Assembly: GCA_903876795.1 (NCBI GenBank)
Contig: CAIRBK010000030.1
Location: 1-36,929, forward strand
Reading direction: 5' to 3'
Origin: an uncultured Verrucomicrobiota bacterium
GTDB lineage: Bacteria > Verrucomicrobiota > Verrucomicrobiia > Opitutales > Opitutaceae
Length of the DNA stretch: 36,929 nucleotides
Shown: piece by piece, positions 23,350 to 32,036 of the stretch
Position numbering within the stretch: position 1 is the stretch's first letter
Layout of the letters: every line of letters begins with the position of its first letter
Notes under the pieces: generated by a model
Told to the model about the DNA's origin: nothing
The model's input: only the letters and a program-made list of their open reading frames with translations
Database searches by the model: none
Made by a program: the position numbers and the translations under genes

Positions 23350-25023
23350 TCAGGCGAGGATGCTGAGGTGGTGCGACGTGTCGGAGTTGCGGGCGTCGCG
23401 GGCGGGGGCGGGCGTGGACAGATCGGCGGAGCGGGTCTGGGTGACCGACCAGCGGGGGGCGACCTCGCGCTCGGCGGTTTCGCGGCGCGGGGTTTCGCGA
23501 CCGAGGTCGAAGGAACCGGAGCCGCCCTTGGGGTCGGTCGCGGCGGCTTCATTCAACTGGGCCCCGGCGGCGGGCGCGGAGAAAACAGGATCGGCCCAAC
23601 GATGCCGGGAGCCTTGATCGCCCCGGGAGAAATCATCCCAAGCCGCCGACAAGGCGGCGTGGATCTCGGGCGAATCGCTGCGGAAATCGGTGTGTACCCG
23701 GCCGCCGCGCATGGCGACGTGAACATCGACCCGGTGGGAATCGTCGAGATCAATGCGGACGGTGACGCGCTCGGCGGGATGGGCCGCGAGGTGATCGGCG
23801 ACCTCGTTGACGCGCTCGACCATGCGCACCGCCTCGGTCGCCAGCGAGGCCGGAGACAGGCTCGGAGCGGGCGTCGCGACCGGCGTCGCCACGGGGGTGG
23901 CGGGAGCGGCGGGGGCGGCGTAGGAAGGATTGGGCGTCATGGCGGATGATTGATAAGCTCGTCCAATGCCAGCGGAATAAGCGGTCTTTTTATTATCCTC
24001 CTTATCAACAGCTTGAATGCTGTTTTTATTTTTTTCACCGAGGGTAAAATCGGGTTTTTCAGGGGTCTCCGCGCCTAGGGAGGCAATTTGTGCCGAGGGG
24101 TTGTTGATCGCGGCGGCGGCCGGAGAAGTGGCCGGTGTGGCGGCTTGGGTCGGGATGGAGGCCTGCGTTGCAACTGGGAGCGCAACCGGAGTCGGGACCG
24201 ATGCGGGGGCGGCCGGCGCGACCGTGTCGATACCGACCGGCGGGGCGGCGGGGATCGGCGCGGTCGGGGGGGCGGCAAGCGGAAGGGCGGCGCCGGGGGT
24301 CTTGGCGGCGACCGGCATGGCGGCGGCGTAGGCGAGGGCTTCACGGGCGGCCTGCCGCAGGGGCGGGCGTTCCACGAGGGATCGGGAAAGGCCGGGGGCG
24401 GCGTCAGAAGCCGAAGCGGTGGCCGGCTCGGCGGATGCGGGATTTTCCTCAATGGAGGCGGGCTGGACGTGGCCAAGCGCGGGCTCAGCGGCGAGCGGTT
24501 GTGGCGGGGGCGGAGGAGGCGGCGTCAGGCCGGCGGTCAACACGGGGTCTTGGGCGGAACAGGAGTCTTCGAGGGGGGCGCGGGCCGGGGGCGGGCGATC
24601 ATCGGGCTGCACGCGATCGCGGGCGGGGGCAGCCTCGGCCTCGGCCGCGGCGGGCGCGGACGGTGGTGTCTCCGCCAAGGCGTCGGCGGCGCGGGCGGCA
24701 GGAAGGGAGACCTTGGACGGCGTGGGCTGGGCCAGGAGGCGGCGACCGAGCGAGGGATCGGCCGGGGCCGGCGTGCCCGCAGGATCGGCGGCCGCAGGGA
24801 GTTGGGTGCCGGCCGGGAGGCAGCTCTCGGCCGGTGCCAGGGTGGGCAATGAGGATGGCGCGGGGGCGGCGGTGCCGGTGGCGGGCGCGGCGGCGGCGAG
24901 GACGGCGTCAAAAGCGACATCCCGGGTCGGCTCGGCGGTGTTCGCGGAGTCGGCGGAGACGGCTGGGAAAGCGGCGGCGGGGGCGGACGGGGCGGCGGGA
25001 ACCACGGGCAAGGATGCGATCAT
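23350..25023 (-). CDS. fliK: Flagellar hook-length control protein FliK
   Basis: FliK measures the hook during export and switches the export gate to filament substrates. The first 400 residues are Ala/Pro-rich and poorly ordered, as in the ruler part of FliK. The C-terminal domain (VTVRIDLDDSHRVDVHVAMR, then RVHTDFRSDSPEIHAALSAA) is the conserved FliK_C region that contacts the export gate. The 557-residue length is normal for a ruler. Between about residues 320 and 361 is a Lys/Asn-rich patch encoded by A+T-rich DNA (23941-24063), unlike the rest of the gene. flgD follows after 6 nt. Confidence 0.88.
   Translation of the reverse strand: MIASLPVVPAAPSAPAAAFPAVSADSANTAEPTRDVAFDAVLAAAAPATGTAAPAPSSLPTLAPAESCLPAGTQLPAAADPAGTPAPADPSLGRRLLAQPTPSKVSLPAARAADALAETPPSAPAAAEAEAAPARDRVQPDDRPPPARAPLEDSCSAQDPVLTAGLTPPPPPPPQPLAAEPALGHVQPASIEENPASAEPATASASDAAPGLSRSLVERPPLRQAAREALAYAAAMPVAAKTPGAALPLAAPPTAPIPAAPPVGIDTVAPAAPASVPTPVALPVATQASIPTQAATPATSPAAAAINNPSAQIASLGAETPEKPDFTLGEKNKNSIQAVDKEDNKKTAYSAGIGRAYQSSAMTPNPSYAAPAAPATPVATPVATPAPSLSPASLATEAVRMVERVNEVADHLAAHPAERVTVRIDLDDSHRVDVHVAMRGGRVHTDFRSDSPEIHAALSAAWDDFSRGDQGSRHRWADPVFSAPAAGAQLNEAAATDPKGGSGSFDLGRETPRRETAEREVAPRWSVTQTRSADLSTPAPARDARNSDTSHHLSILA
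24007..24035 (+). terminator. Terminator-like hairpin antisense to fliK
   Basis: On the + strand AACAGC (24007-24012) pairs with GCTGTT (24019-24024) around a 6-nt loop, followed by a T-rich tract TTTATTTTTTT (24025-24035). This is the layout of a Rho-independent terminator for + strand transcription, but it lies inside the - strand fliK gene. Confidence 0.4.
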
Positions 25024-25094
25024 GCGGGCAGGCCTTCATGGCGGTTCAATCGCGCCGTCCTTGGCGCGAGAATGGAGTTGCGGGATGGGAAAGA

Positions 25095-25703
25095 TCAGGC
25101 CGACGGCTTGGCCGGCAGCAGGAGGCGGAGTCGCTGGGAGATCTCGGCGGCGCGCTTGAGGTTGACGTTGTCGGGACCGGGCGAGCGGCTGAACTCTTCG
25201 AGGATGGCCGAGGAGACCTCGGGCTTCATGAGGGAGAGGAGTTTGGCGACCATGAGGTCGTCCATCTGGCCAAAGATGGCCACGGCGGAGGCGGGCGTGA
25301 GGCGGCTGTAGGTGACGGCGAGGGACTTGAGGTTTTTCAACTCCTGGGCCTGCACTTCGACGAGCCGGTTGCCGATCTCGGCGCGCAGAGACTCGATCTG
25401 GCGGCGGATCTGTTCGAGCTCGCGGGCTTCGTCGGTCAGGCGTTTCTCGCGGGCGGCGACCTCGGCTTCGCGGCGGGCGATGGCGGCGCGCTGCTCGGTG
25501 AGTTCCTTGGCGAGGTTTTCGACCTCGGGGGTCCAGAAATCCCAGGGTTTTTCCGGGCGCTTGGCCTCGATCTGCTCTGCGCGGTGAACGGCGGCGGCGG
25601 AGACGAGCGCACCCGATTCCTTCCAAAGAAGGGCGAGCACCGGACCGGCGGAGAGCAGGATGGCGGCGGCGATGTAAACAGGGGGGGAGGCGAGCGCTTT
25701 CAT
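25095..25703 (-). CDS. MotE-like flagellar protein (MgtE N-domain-like)
   Basis: I chose the ATG at 25701-25703 (MKALASPPVYIAAAILLS, 202 residues); the frame extends to 25850, but that part overlaps fliJ. There is one N-terminal membrane helix (8-28), a long coiled coil (TEQRAAIARREAEVAAREKRL, about 67-115, listed here in part), and a C-terminal helical domain (LAVTYSRLTPASAVAIFGQM, then LLSLMKPEVSSAILEEF) like the MgtE N-terminal domain. MotE family proteins with this layout act as chaperones or scaffolds of the flagellar motor in other bacteria. The gene overlaps fliJ by 4 nt and precedes fliK. Confidence 0.7.
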   Translation of the reverse strand: MKALASPPVYIAAAILLSAGPVLALLWKESGALVSAAAVHRAEQIEAKRPEKPWDFWTPEVENLAKELTEQRAAIARREAEVAAREKRLTDEARELEQIRRQIESLRAEIGNRLVEVQAQELKNLKSLAVTYSRLTPASAVAIFGQMDDLMVAKLLSLMKPEVSSAILEEFSRSPGPDNVNLKRAAEISQRLRLLLPAKPSA

Positions 25704-26152
25704 GCAAGGGGGTTGATGCGGGCGGCGGCGATGCCGGCGAGTTCGTCGAGCAGGGACTGCTCGGCCTTGTCGGCGGCTTCGCGGTGGGCCTGGCGGGCGC
25801 GCTCTTCGAGGCGCTGCATGACCTGGAGACGGCGGCGGGCGGAGAGCCATTCTTCGCGGGCGCGGTCGCGGGCGACACCGGCTTCGTTGAACACGCGGGT
25901 GGCCTCGGCCTCGGCACGCTCGGCCTGGCGGAGGGCGGCCAGGCCGGAGGCCTGCTCGGCGGGACGGAACCGGCCGTCAAGCGCCCCGGTGAGCGCGGTC
26001 GAGATGTCCTCGCGCCAGCGCGAGGCGGTGGCGAGCGCCAGTTGCGTCTGGGCGACCTTCTGCTGGGCGAGGCCGAAGCGTTCGCGGGCGCGGCGCTCGG
26101 CGACATCGCGGAGGGCGCGGACGGATTCGAGGCGGAAGCGGAAGCGTTTCAT
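25700..26152 (-). CDS. fliJ: Flagellar export protein FliJ
   Basis: FliJ is a coiled-coil cytoplasmic protein that sits in the centre of the FliI ATPase ring. The 150 residues are nearly all helix with the typical start KRFRFRLESVRALRDVAERR and a second helix with EEWLSARRRLQVMQRLEERA. Length agrees with the family (about 147). It overlaps fliI by 4 nt upstream and the MotE-like gene by 4 nt downstream, so all three are translationally coupled. Confidence 0.9.
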   Translation of the reverse strand: MKRFRFRLESVRALRDVAERRARERFGLAQQKVAQTQLALATASRWREDISTALTGALDGRFRPAEQASGLAALRQAERAEAEATRVFNEAGVARDRAREEWLSARRRLQVMQRLEERARQAHREAADKAEQSLLDELAGIAAARINPLA

Positions 26153-27477
26153 GGGGTGCCGAGGAGTTGGTTGAGACGGGTGAAGGCGTCGGCCCGGGGG
26201 GTGACCTCGGTGACCGCCTGGCGGAGGAAGGCCTTGAGGCCGTCGTTGAGGGCGACGGCGCGGTCGAGGGCGGCGCTGGCGCCCTTCTGGTAGGCGCCGA
26301 CGGTGATGAGGTCCTCGTTGCGTTTGTAGAGGGCGAGGTGCTCGCGGGCGCGGGCGGCGAGCTCGACCTCGGCGGGCTGGCAGATGTCGCGGGTGAGGCG
26401 GCTGACGCTTTCAAGCACGTCGATGGCGGGGTAGTGGTTGGCGTGGGCGAGGGAGCGGGAAAGCACCAGGTGTCCGTCGAGGATGCCGCGCACGGTGTCG
26501 GCCACGGGTTCGTTCATGTCGTCGCCCTCGACGAGCACGGTGTAGAGGGCGGTGATGGCGCCGGATTCGCCGGCGCCGGCGCGTTCGAGCAGGCGGGGGA
26601 GGAGCGCGAAGACCGAGGGGGTGTAGCCGCGGGTGGCCGGGGGCTCGCCGATGGCCAGGCCGATCTCGCGCTGGGCCATGGCGAAGCGGGTGACGGAGTC
26701 CATGAGCAGCAGGACGTTTTTCCCGGCGTCGCGGTAGCCCTCGGCGATCGAGGTCGCGGTGGTGGCGGCGCGCAGGCGGAGCGGGGCGGGCGTGTCGGAG
26801 GTGGCGACGACCACGACCGAGCGGGCCAGGCCCTCGGCGCCGAGGTCCTTTTCGAGGAACTCGCGCACCTCGCGGCCGCGTTCGCCGACCAGGGCGATCA
26901 CGACGACATCGGCCTGGGCGGCGCGGGCGATCATGCCGAGGAGGGTGGATTTGCCCACGCCGGAGCCGGCGAAGAGGCCGAGGCGCTGGCCGCGGCCGAA
27001 GGGGGTGAACACGTCGAGGGCGCGCACGCCGGTGGGGAAGGTGTCGTGGATGCGCTGGCGGCGGAGGGGATGGGGGGGCTTGGCCGAAGCGGAGGCGGAG
27101 CGGTGCAGCGGCACGGGGCCGAGTGAATCGAAGGGGCGGCCGAGGGCGTCGAGCACGCGGCCCAGCAGCGCGGGACCGGGGACGGGCATGGGCGGGCGGT
27201 CGCAGGCGGTCACGTGGCAGCCGGCGTGCAGGCCGGAGGTCTCGCCGAGGGGCATGAGCAGCACGCGCTCGCCGCGGAAGCCGACGACCTCGGCCATGAC
27301 CTCGAAATCGTCGCGGTCGGAGCTGAGCAGGCAAAGCTCGCCGAGGCCGACGTTGGGGCCCTCGGATTCGATGACCAGGCCGGTGACGGCGGCGACGCGG
27401 CCCATGCGGCGGAGCGCGGGGGCGTGGCGCACCTGGGAGCGGAGGGTCTGGACAAAATCGGTGACGTCGTTGTTCAT
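26149..27477 (-). CDS. fliI: Flagellum-specific ATPase FliI
   Basis: FliI energises the flagellar type III export system and is related to the F1-ATPase beta subunit. Of 442 residues, Walker A is GSGVGKST (171-178) and Walker B VLLLMD (255-260). The ALVGERGREVREFLEKDLG, SVTRFAMAQREIGLAIGEPP and GDDMNEPVADTVRGILDGH segments are strongly conserved in FliI. The catalytic glutamate is in the GERG context. Length and order are normal. It overlaps fliH upstream and fliJ downstream by 4 nt. Confidence 0.97.
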   Translation of the reverse strand: MNNDVTDFVQTLRSQVRHAPALRRMGRVAAVTGLVIESEGPNVGLGELCLLSSDRDDFEVMAEVVGFRGERVLLMPLGETSGLHAGCHVTACDRPPMPVPGPALLGRVLDALGRPFDSLGPVPLHRSASASAKPPHPLRRQRIHDTFPTGVRALDVFTPFGRGQRLGLFAGSGVGKSTLLGMIARAAQADVVVIALVGERGREVREFLEKDLGAEGLARSVVVVATSDTPAPLRLRAATTATSIAEGYRDAGKNVLLLMDSVTRFAMAQREIGLAIGEPPATRGYTPSVFALLPRLLERAGAGESGAITALYTVLVEGDDMNEPVADTVRGILDGHLVLSRSLAHANHYPAIDVLESVSRLTRDICQPAEVELAARAREHLALYKRNEDLITVGAYQKGASAALDRAVALNDGLKAFLRQAVTEVTPRADAFTRLNQLLGTP

Positions 27478-28058
27478 GCGCCGAGCAGTTCGTGGCGGAG
27501 GCCCTCGATCTTGGAGTGGGCGCGGGCGTCGGTGACGCCGAAGCGGCTGCGCACGAGGCAGTCGCCGGGGTTGAGGGTGTCGTCGATGGTGACGCGCAGG
27601 TTGGTGAAATGGGCGCGCCAGGAAGGCACGAGCCGTTCCAGGGCGGCGGCGTCGCGGGGGCCGACGACGAGTTCGAGGCCGTCGCGCTCGGGGTAGAGCT
27701 GGTCGAGGGCCTCGCGGCAGAGTTTTTCCACGAGTTCGGGCGGGGGAACGAATTCGGCGAGGAGGCGGCGGCCGAGTTCGACGGTGAGCTCGGGCAGGGC
27801 GCGGCGCACCTGGACGGAGAGCGCGTCGTGGGCCTCGACGAGGCGCTGGAACACGCCGGCCTGGAGCTGCTGCATCTCGGCGCGGAGTTCGACGATCTGC
27901 TGGTTGGAGAAATCGCGGGCGGCGTCGCCGCCCTCCTGGTAGCCGGCGGCGCGGGCGGCGAGGAGCTCGGCGGCCGTGTGCTGGCGCACCGCGCCGACGA
28001 CGGGTTGCACGGCGACGAGGGGGCGGTCGAACGCGAGGATGTGGTGGTGGACGGCCAT
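27474..28058 (-). CDS. fliH: Flagellar assembly protein FliH
   Basis: FliH dimers regulate FliI and link it to the C-ring. The 194-residue protein has the usual composition: a short variable start, an Ala/Gly/Glu-rich helix (AAELLAARAAGYQEGGDAAR), a coiled coil (NQQIVELRAEMQQLQAGVF), and a C-terminal domain resembling F1 delta (VELGRRLLAEFVPPPELVEK, then LELVVGPRDAAALER and GDCLVRSRFG). It follows fliG by 12 nt and overlaps fliI by 4 nt. Confidence 0.9.
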   Translation of the reverse strand: MAVHHHILAFDRPLVAVQPVVGAVRQHTAAELLAARAAGYQEGGDAARDFSNQQIVELRAEMQQLQAGVFQRLVEAHDALSVQVRRALPELTVELGRRLLAEFVPPPELVEKLCREALDQLYPERDGLELVVGPRDAAALERLVPSWRAHFTNLRVTIDDTLNPGDCLVRSRFGVTDARAHSKIEGLRHELLGA

Positions 28059-28070
28059 GGCGGGCGGGTA

Positions 28071-29096
28071 TCAGGCGACCATCGCGGATTCGCCGTCGCC
28101 GAGGGTGATGGCGCCCTCCTCCTCGAGGCGGCGGACGACCTGGATGATGGCGTCCTGCGCGACCTCGACGTCCTTGAGGCGGACGGGGCCGAGCATCGAG
28201 ATCTCGTCGCGCAGGGATTCGGCGGCGCGCTTGGAAATGGAGGCGTAGATGCTTTCGCGGAGGGATTCGGTGGCCGACTTCATGGCGGTCGCCAGGTGCG
28301 ACGAATCCACTTCGCGCAGCACGCGTTGGAGATCGGCGGGCGGGAGGCGGCGAATATCCTCAAAGCTGAACATCTTGCGGCGCACGGAGGAGCCCAGGGT
28401 GGCGTTGCGTTCCTCGATGCGGGCGAGGAGGTTCTTGGAACTCTCCTTGTCGAGGAGGTTGAGCAAGTCGGCGACGGCGCGCACGCCGCCGGTGACCTGG
28501 TAGGACTGGGCGGTCTTGCCGCCGACGTGGCGGGATAGGTTGCGCACGATCTTGCCGACGAGATCGCGGGGGGTGCTCTCGATGGTGCCGAGGCGTTCGA
28601 CGACGTCCTCGCGCTGCTCGGCGGGGAGCATCATGAAGACCTCGGCCGACTTGGCCGCGCCGAGCTGGGAAAGCAGGTAGGCGATGGTCTGGGGCTGTTC
28701 GTCCTTGAGGAGGTTGTGGATCTGGCGGCCCTCCATCTCGGCGATCTCGGCCATGATGCCGGAGGAGGAGGCGGGGGCGGGCTCGGCGCCGACCTTGCTG
28801 AGGAGCAGGCCGGCCTTGTATTCGCCGCGGGCGAGTTCGAGGGTGCGGCGGGCGTAGTCGAGGCCGCCGAGGGTGCAGCCGAGGCTTTCGCCGATGAGGG
28901 GGGTGAACTCCTCGATGGCGGCGGTGCGCAGGGCGTCGGAGACGACGGTGAGCTGGCCCATCTCGCGGCAGACGGCCTCGAGGTCGGTGTCGTCGAAATG
29001 CTTGAGCAGGTCGGCGGCGACCTCGGGGCCCACGATGATGAGGAAGACCGCGAGTTTCTGCACCCGGGTGAGCTTGGCGTAGTCGAGTTCGGCCAT
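28071..29096 (-). CDS. fliG: Flagellar motor switch protein FliG
   Basis: FliG is the C-ring protein that contacts the stators and sets rotation. The 341 residues carry all three domains. The N-terminal part (LTRVQKLAVFLIIVGPEVAA) binds FliF. The middle domain has the usual E-H-P-Q-T motif as EQPQTIAYLLSQL, with His replaced by Gln. The C-terminal torque helix has the charged residues R-E-S-I-Y-A-S-I-S-K-R-A-A-E-S and DEISMLGPVRLKDVEVAQ. The His to Gln change in the motif is the only oddity. It is 16 nt after fliF and 12 nt before fliH. Confidence 0.96.
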   Translation of the reverse strand: MAELDYAKLTRVQKLAVFLIIVGPEVAADLLKHFDDTDLEAVCREMGQLTVVSDALRTAAIEEFTPLIGESLGCTLGGLDYARRTLELARGEYKAGLLLSKVGAEPAPASSSGIMAEIAEMEGRQIHNLLKDEQPQTIAYLLSQLGAAKSAEVFMMLPAEQREDVVERLGTIESTPRDLVGKIVRNLSRHVGGKTAQSYQVTGGVRAVADLLNLLDKESSKNLLARIEERNATLGSSVRRKMFSFEDIRRLPPADLQRVLREVDSSHLATAMKSATESLRESIYASISKRAAESLRDEISMLGPVRLKDVEVAQDAIIQVVRRLEEEGAITLGDGESAMVA

Positions 29097-29112
29097 GGAG
29101 GGGGGGCGGTGT

Positions 29113-30684
29113 TTAGTTGCGCTTGGTGGCGACCCAGTCGCGCAGGGCGGTGCCGACGTTGGCGGGTTTCTGGCGGATGAGCTCGTTGAGCAGATCGGGG
29201 GTGATCGCGCCGGGGCCGGTGGCGTTGCGACCGGGGAGGCCGCCGGTGGCGACCGGGGAGAGCAGCTCGACGGGCACGGGCTCGGGGCGCTGGCGGCCGA
29301 GCATGCGGAAGAAGATCAGGAAGGCGCCGAGGGCGACGGCCACGGCGACGTAGCGGGAGGCGGTCTCGATCCAGCCCTGCACGCGGGTCTCCTTGGTGAG
29401 GGATTCGATGCGTTCATCGACGACCGGGGGCTGGAACGGGGTCTCCTGGATGCTGACGAGCTCCTCGAGGTTTTGGCCGGCGGCGGGCTTGAGGCCGAGG
29501 GCGTTGATGACGATGCGGCGCAGGCCGTCGAGCTCCGCGGCGGTGCGGGGGGCCGAGGGTTGGCCTTCGGCGGGGGCGCGGGCGGCGATGAACACGGCGG
29601 CGGTGAGCGACTTGATGCCGCCGGGGTTGCGCTTCACGTTGGAGGTCCTGCGGTTGATCTCGTAGCTGACGCTCTGGTTCTTGCGGTTCTGGGCGTTGGT
29701 GACGGCGGTGCGGTCGGCTTCGGCGGCGGGGGCGCCGGGGACGGCCGGGGTGTTGGCGGTGACACCGGTGGTGCCGCTGCGGCGGGCCTCGGTGGAGGTG
29801 TTGTTGTCCTCGGTGTTGGTCTGGGAACGGATGACGGCGCTCTCGGGGTCGAAGCGCTCCTCGGTGAGGGTGGCGGTCTCGTTGTCGATGTCGGCCGAGA
29901 CGCGCACGATGGCCTGGCCGACGCCGAGCACGGGGGTGAGCATGCCCTCGACCTTGCGGGCAAAGTAGTCCTCCACCTGCTGGCGGTAGCGGATGAAGCT
30001 GGAGGCGCTGCCGAGGAGCGGGTCTTCCTTGAGCTCGGAGGAGAGCACGCGGCCGCGCTGGTCAACGACGGCGACTTCGTCGGGGGAGAGGCCCTGCACG
30101 GCGTTGGCCACGAGGTGGCGGATGGAGTTGACGGCCTCGGATTCGAGGCGGCCGTTGACCTCGATGAAGACGGAGGCGGTGGGCTTGATGCCCTGGTCGG
30201 TGAGCAGGAGGCGGTTTTCGGGCTGCACGATCATGACGCGGGCGGAGGCGACGCCGTCGAGGTGGGCGATCGTGCGGGCGAGTTCGCCCTGGATGGCGCG
30301 GTTGTAATTGGTGCGCTGGACGAAGTCGCTCAGGCCGAACTGGCCCTTGTCAAAAATCTCGAAGCCCACGCCCTCGCCGCCGGGCAGGCCCTTGCCGGCC
30401 AACTCCATGCGCAGGCGGTGTACCTGGTCGGCGGGCACGTAAACCGAGCCGCCGCCGACGCCGACGCGGTGCTTGACGCCCTGGGCCTGGAGCGCGGCGA
30501 CGATGGCGGAGGCGTCCTTCTCGGCGAGACGGCCGTAGAGCAGCTGGTAGTCGGGCTGGCGCGACCACATCACGAGTCCGGAGATGACGCCGATGACGGC
30601 GAGCGCGGCGACGATCAGCGAAACGCGTTGGTTGAGGCCGAGCTGGCCCCAAAGGGCGACCATGGACTGGGCGAAAGGTTTCAT
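29113..30684 (-). CDS. fliF: Flagellar MS-ring protein FliF
   Basis: FliF builds the MS ring in the inner membrane, on which the rotor and export gate form. The 523 residues start with a membrane helix (VSLIVAALAVIGVISGLVMW, about 22-41) and ring-building domains (YQLLYGRLAEKDASAIVAAL, GEGVGFEIFDKGQFGLSDFV, QGELARTIAHLDGVASARVM). A Thr/Ala-rich loop sits in the middle, and a second helix (VAVAVALGAFLIFFRML, about 446-462) leads to the cytoplasmic tail LLNELIRQKPANVGTALRDW that binds FliG. Length is close to that of E. coli FliF. It starts 70 nt after the fliE stop. Confidence 0.96.
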   Translation of the reverse strand: MKPFAQSMVALWGQLGLNQRVSLIVAALAVIGVISGLVMWSRQPDYQLLYGRLAEKDASAIVAALQAQGVKHRVGVGGGSVYVPADQVHRLRMELAGKGLPGGEGVGFEIFDKGQFGLSDFVQRTNYNRAIQGELARTIAHLDGVASARVMIVQPENRLLLTDQGIKPTASVFIEVNGRLESEAVNSIRHLVANAVQGLSPDEVAVVDQRGRVLSSELKEDPLLGSASSFIRYRQQVEDYFARKVEGMLTPVLGVGQAIVRVSADIDNETATLTEERFDPESAVIRSQTNTEDNNTSTEARRSGTTGVTANTPAVPGAPAAEADRTAVTNAQNRKNQSVSYEINRRTSNVKRNPGGIKSLTAAVFIAARAPAEGQPSAPRTAAELDGLRRIVINALGLKPAAGQNLEELVSIQETPFQPPVVDERIESLTKETRVQGWIETASRYVAVAVALGAFLIFFRMLGRQRPEPVPVELLSPVATGGLPGRNATGPGAITPDLLNELIRQKPANVGTALRDWVATKRN

Positions 30685-30754
30685 CGTGGGGAAGCGGGCG
30701 GGGTGGCGGGGAAAGGGGCGGGGTTAGGCGAAAGGTAGCGGCCGGGTGCGGCGA

Positions 30755-31093
30755 TCACACCGGCATGCGCATGAGTTCCTGGTAGCCCTCGACGACTTTG
30801 TTGCGCACCTCGACCATGAGGCCGAAGGAGATGGAGGCCTCCTGCATGGCGATCACGCTCTGGTGGAGGTTGGGGTTGTCGCCGAGGAGGACGGAGCGGG
30901 TGATCTGGGAGGCGTTGGCCTGCTTCTGTTCGACGTCGCCGACGAGTTTTTCAAAGATGTCGCCGAAGCCGCCGCCGGCCGGCGGGACGCCCGCCGGGCC
31001 CTTGGGGGCGAAGGTCTCGCGGGCGGGCGCGAGATCGAGGGGCGGCCGGATGGCGGGGGAACCGACGGAAAGGGTGGAGCCGATGATTGCCAT
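30755..31093 (-). CDS. fliE: Flagellar hook-basal body protein FliE
   Basis: FliE is the first periplasmic rod protein and joins the MS ring to the rod. The 112 residues end with the conserved FEKLVGDVEQKQANASQITR, SVLLGDNPNLHQSVIAMQEA and FGLMVEVRNKVVEGYQELMR segments, as in other FliE proteins. It lies 23 nt after flgC in the usual flgB-flgC-fliE order. Confidence 0.93.
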   Translation of the reverse strand: MAIIGSTLSVGSPAIRPPLDLAPARETFAPKGPAGVPPAGGGFGDIFEKLVGDVEQKQANASQITRSVLLGDNPNLHQSVIAMQEASISFGLMVEVRNKVVEGYQELMRMPV

Positions 31094-31116
31094 GGGGTAG
31101 CGCGGGGTTGCTGCGG

Positions 31117-31548
31117 TTACTTGCCGATTTCGAGGGTCTTCAAGGCCATCTGGCGGGCATTCTTGGCGACGGAGAGGTTGGCCTCGTAGGCGCGGGAGGC
31201 GGTGATGAGATCGACCATCTCGAAGGCGAGGTTGACGTTGGGCAGCGTCACCATGCCCTGGGCGTCGGCGTCGGGATGGCCGGCGTCGTTGACTCGCTGG
31301 CCCGGGGTCGGGTCGATGCCGACGCCGGCGACACGCACCGTCGAGAGACCGCCGCCGGCGGCCCGGCCGGCGGCCCCCTGCGTGCGGAGCAGCTCGCTCT
31401 CGAAATTGACGACGCGGCGCTGATAGGCCTTGCCGTCGGGGCCGCGGGTGGTGCGGGCGTTGGCGATGTTTTGCGCGATGACGTCCAGGCGCGTGCGCTG
31501 GGCGCCGAGGGCGCCGTTGGTGGCTTCGATTCCGGTGAGAAGGTCCAT
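31117..31548 (-). CDS. flgC: Flagellar proximal rod protein FlgC
   Basis: FlgC forms part of the rod. The ATG at 31546-31548 gives 143 residues; the longer open frame to 32004 runs over flgB and is not used. The N-terminal rod motif RLDVIAQNIANARTTRGPDG (residues 20-39) and the C-terminal NVNLAFEMVDLITASRAYEA with LSVAKNARQMALKTLEIGK are those of FlgC. It is 14 nt after the flgB stop. Confidence 0.95.
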   Translation of the reverse strand: MDLLTGIEATNGALGAQRTRLDVIAQNIANARTTRGPDGKAYQRRVVNFESELLRTQGAAGRAAGGGLSTVRVAGVGIDPTPGQRVNDAGHPDADAQGMVTLPNVNLAFEMVDLITASRAYEANLSVAKNARQMALKTLEIGK

Positions 31549-31562
31549 GGCGGGCAACGGGG

Positions 31563-31955
31563 TTAGGAAGCGTGGCCGGAGATGGCCATCTTGAGCTGCT
31601 TGATGTGTCGGCTCACCAGGTCGGTGAGAAACTCGTGATCCACGCGGTTGCGGCTCATCTCCATGAGCTCGGTCTCGATCTCGACGCTGTTGCCGTCGGG
31701 CCGCACCGCGCGCACCGAAGGATCTTCGGCCAGACGGGGCCGGAGCGACTCCAACGCCCCGGGCGCGGGCCGGGAACCGGATGCAAACTGGGCCTTCAGC
31801 GCGCGGCTGAAATCGGCGGAGACATCGAGACGGCGATAACCGGGGGTCTCGGCGTTGGCGATGTTGGCCGAGATCGCCTCCTGGCGCATCACCGACGCGT
31901 CGAGCAGCTTGCGGGCAAGCTGGTAATTGACGGAATTGGCGACGGGTTCGATCAT
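31563..31955 (-). CDS. flgB: Flagellar rod protein FlgB
   Basis: The 130 residues carry the FlgB rod motif (AISANIANAETPGYRRLDVS, about 28-47) and the C-terminal NSVEIETELMEMSRNRVDHE. FlgB is the most proximal rod subunit. It is the first gene of the large - strand flagellar operon. A perfect sigma-54 core (31969-31983) lies so close that the predicted transcription start is only 2 or 3 nt before the ATG at 31953-31955, so the message would be nearly leaderless. The next in-frame ATG (MRQEAIS) would cut into the rod motif helix and is less likely. Confidence 0.95.
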   Translation of the reverse strand: MIEPVANSVNYQLARKLLDASVMRQEAISANIANAETPGYRRLDVSADFSRALKAQFASGSRPAPGALESLRPRLAEDPSVRAVRPDGNSVEIETELMEMSRNRVDHEFLTDLVSRHIKQLKMAISGHAS

Positions 31956-31968
31956 CGCCCTGTATTAA

Positions 31969-31983
31969 GCAATGCCGGTGCCA
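31969..31983 (-). promoter_or_regulatory. Sigma-54 promoter core of the flagellar operon
   Basis: On the - strand the sequence is TGGCAC-CGGCA-TTGC, an exact match to the sigma-54 -24/-12 consensus (TGGCAC-N5-TTGC). It is in the only sizeable gap before flgB, and an NtrC-class activator gene is at 12100-13674. Counting the C of TTGC as -12 places +1 at about 31957. Confidence 0.85.
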
Positions 31984-32036
31984 GCGCCGTAACCGGAATC
32001 CCATCCCGTTCTAATACATGATTTTAAAAAAATAAT

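Noticed and set aside
29095-30738. 547-residue open frame on the + strand over fliF
   Set aside because: Shadow of fliF, with a Gly/Asp/Val-rich composition typical of antisense frames here.
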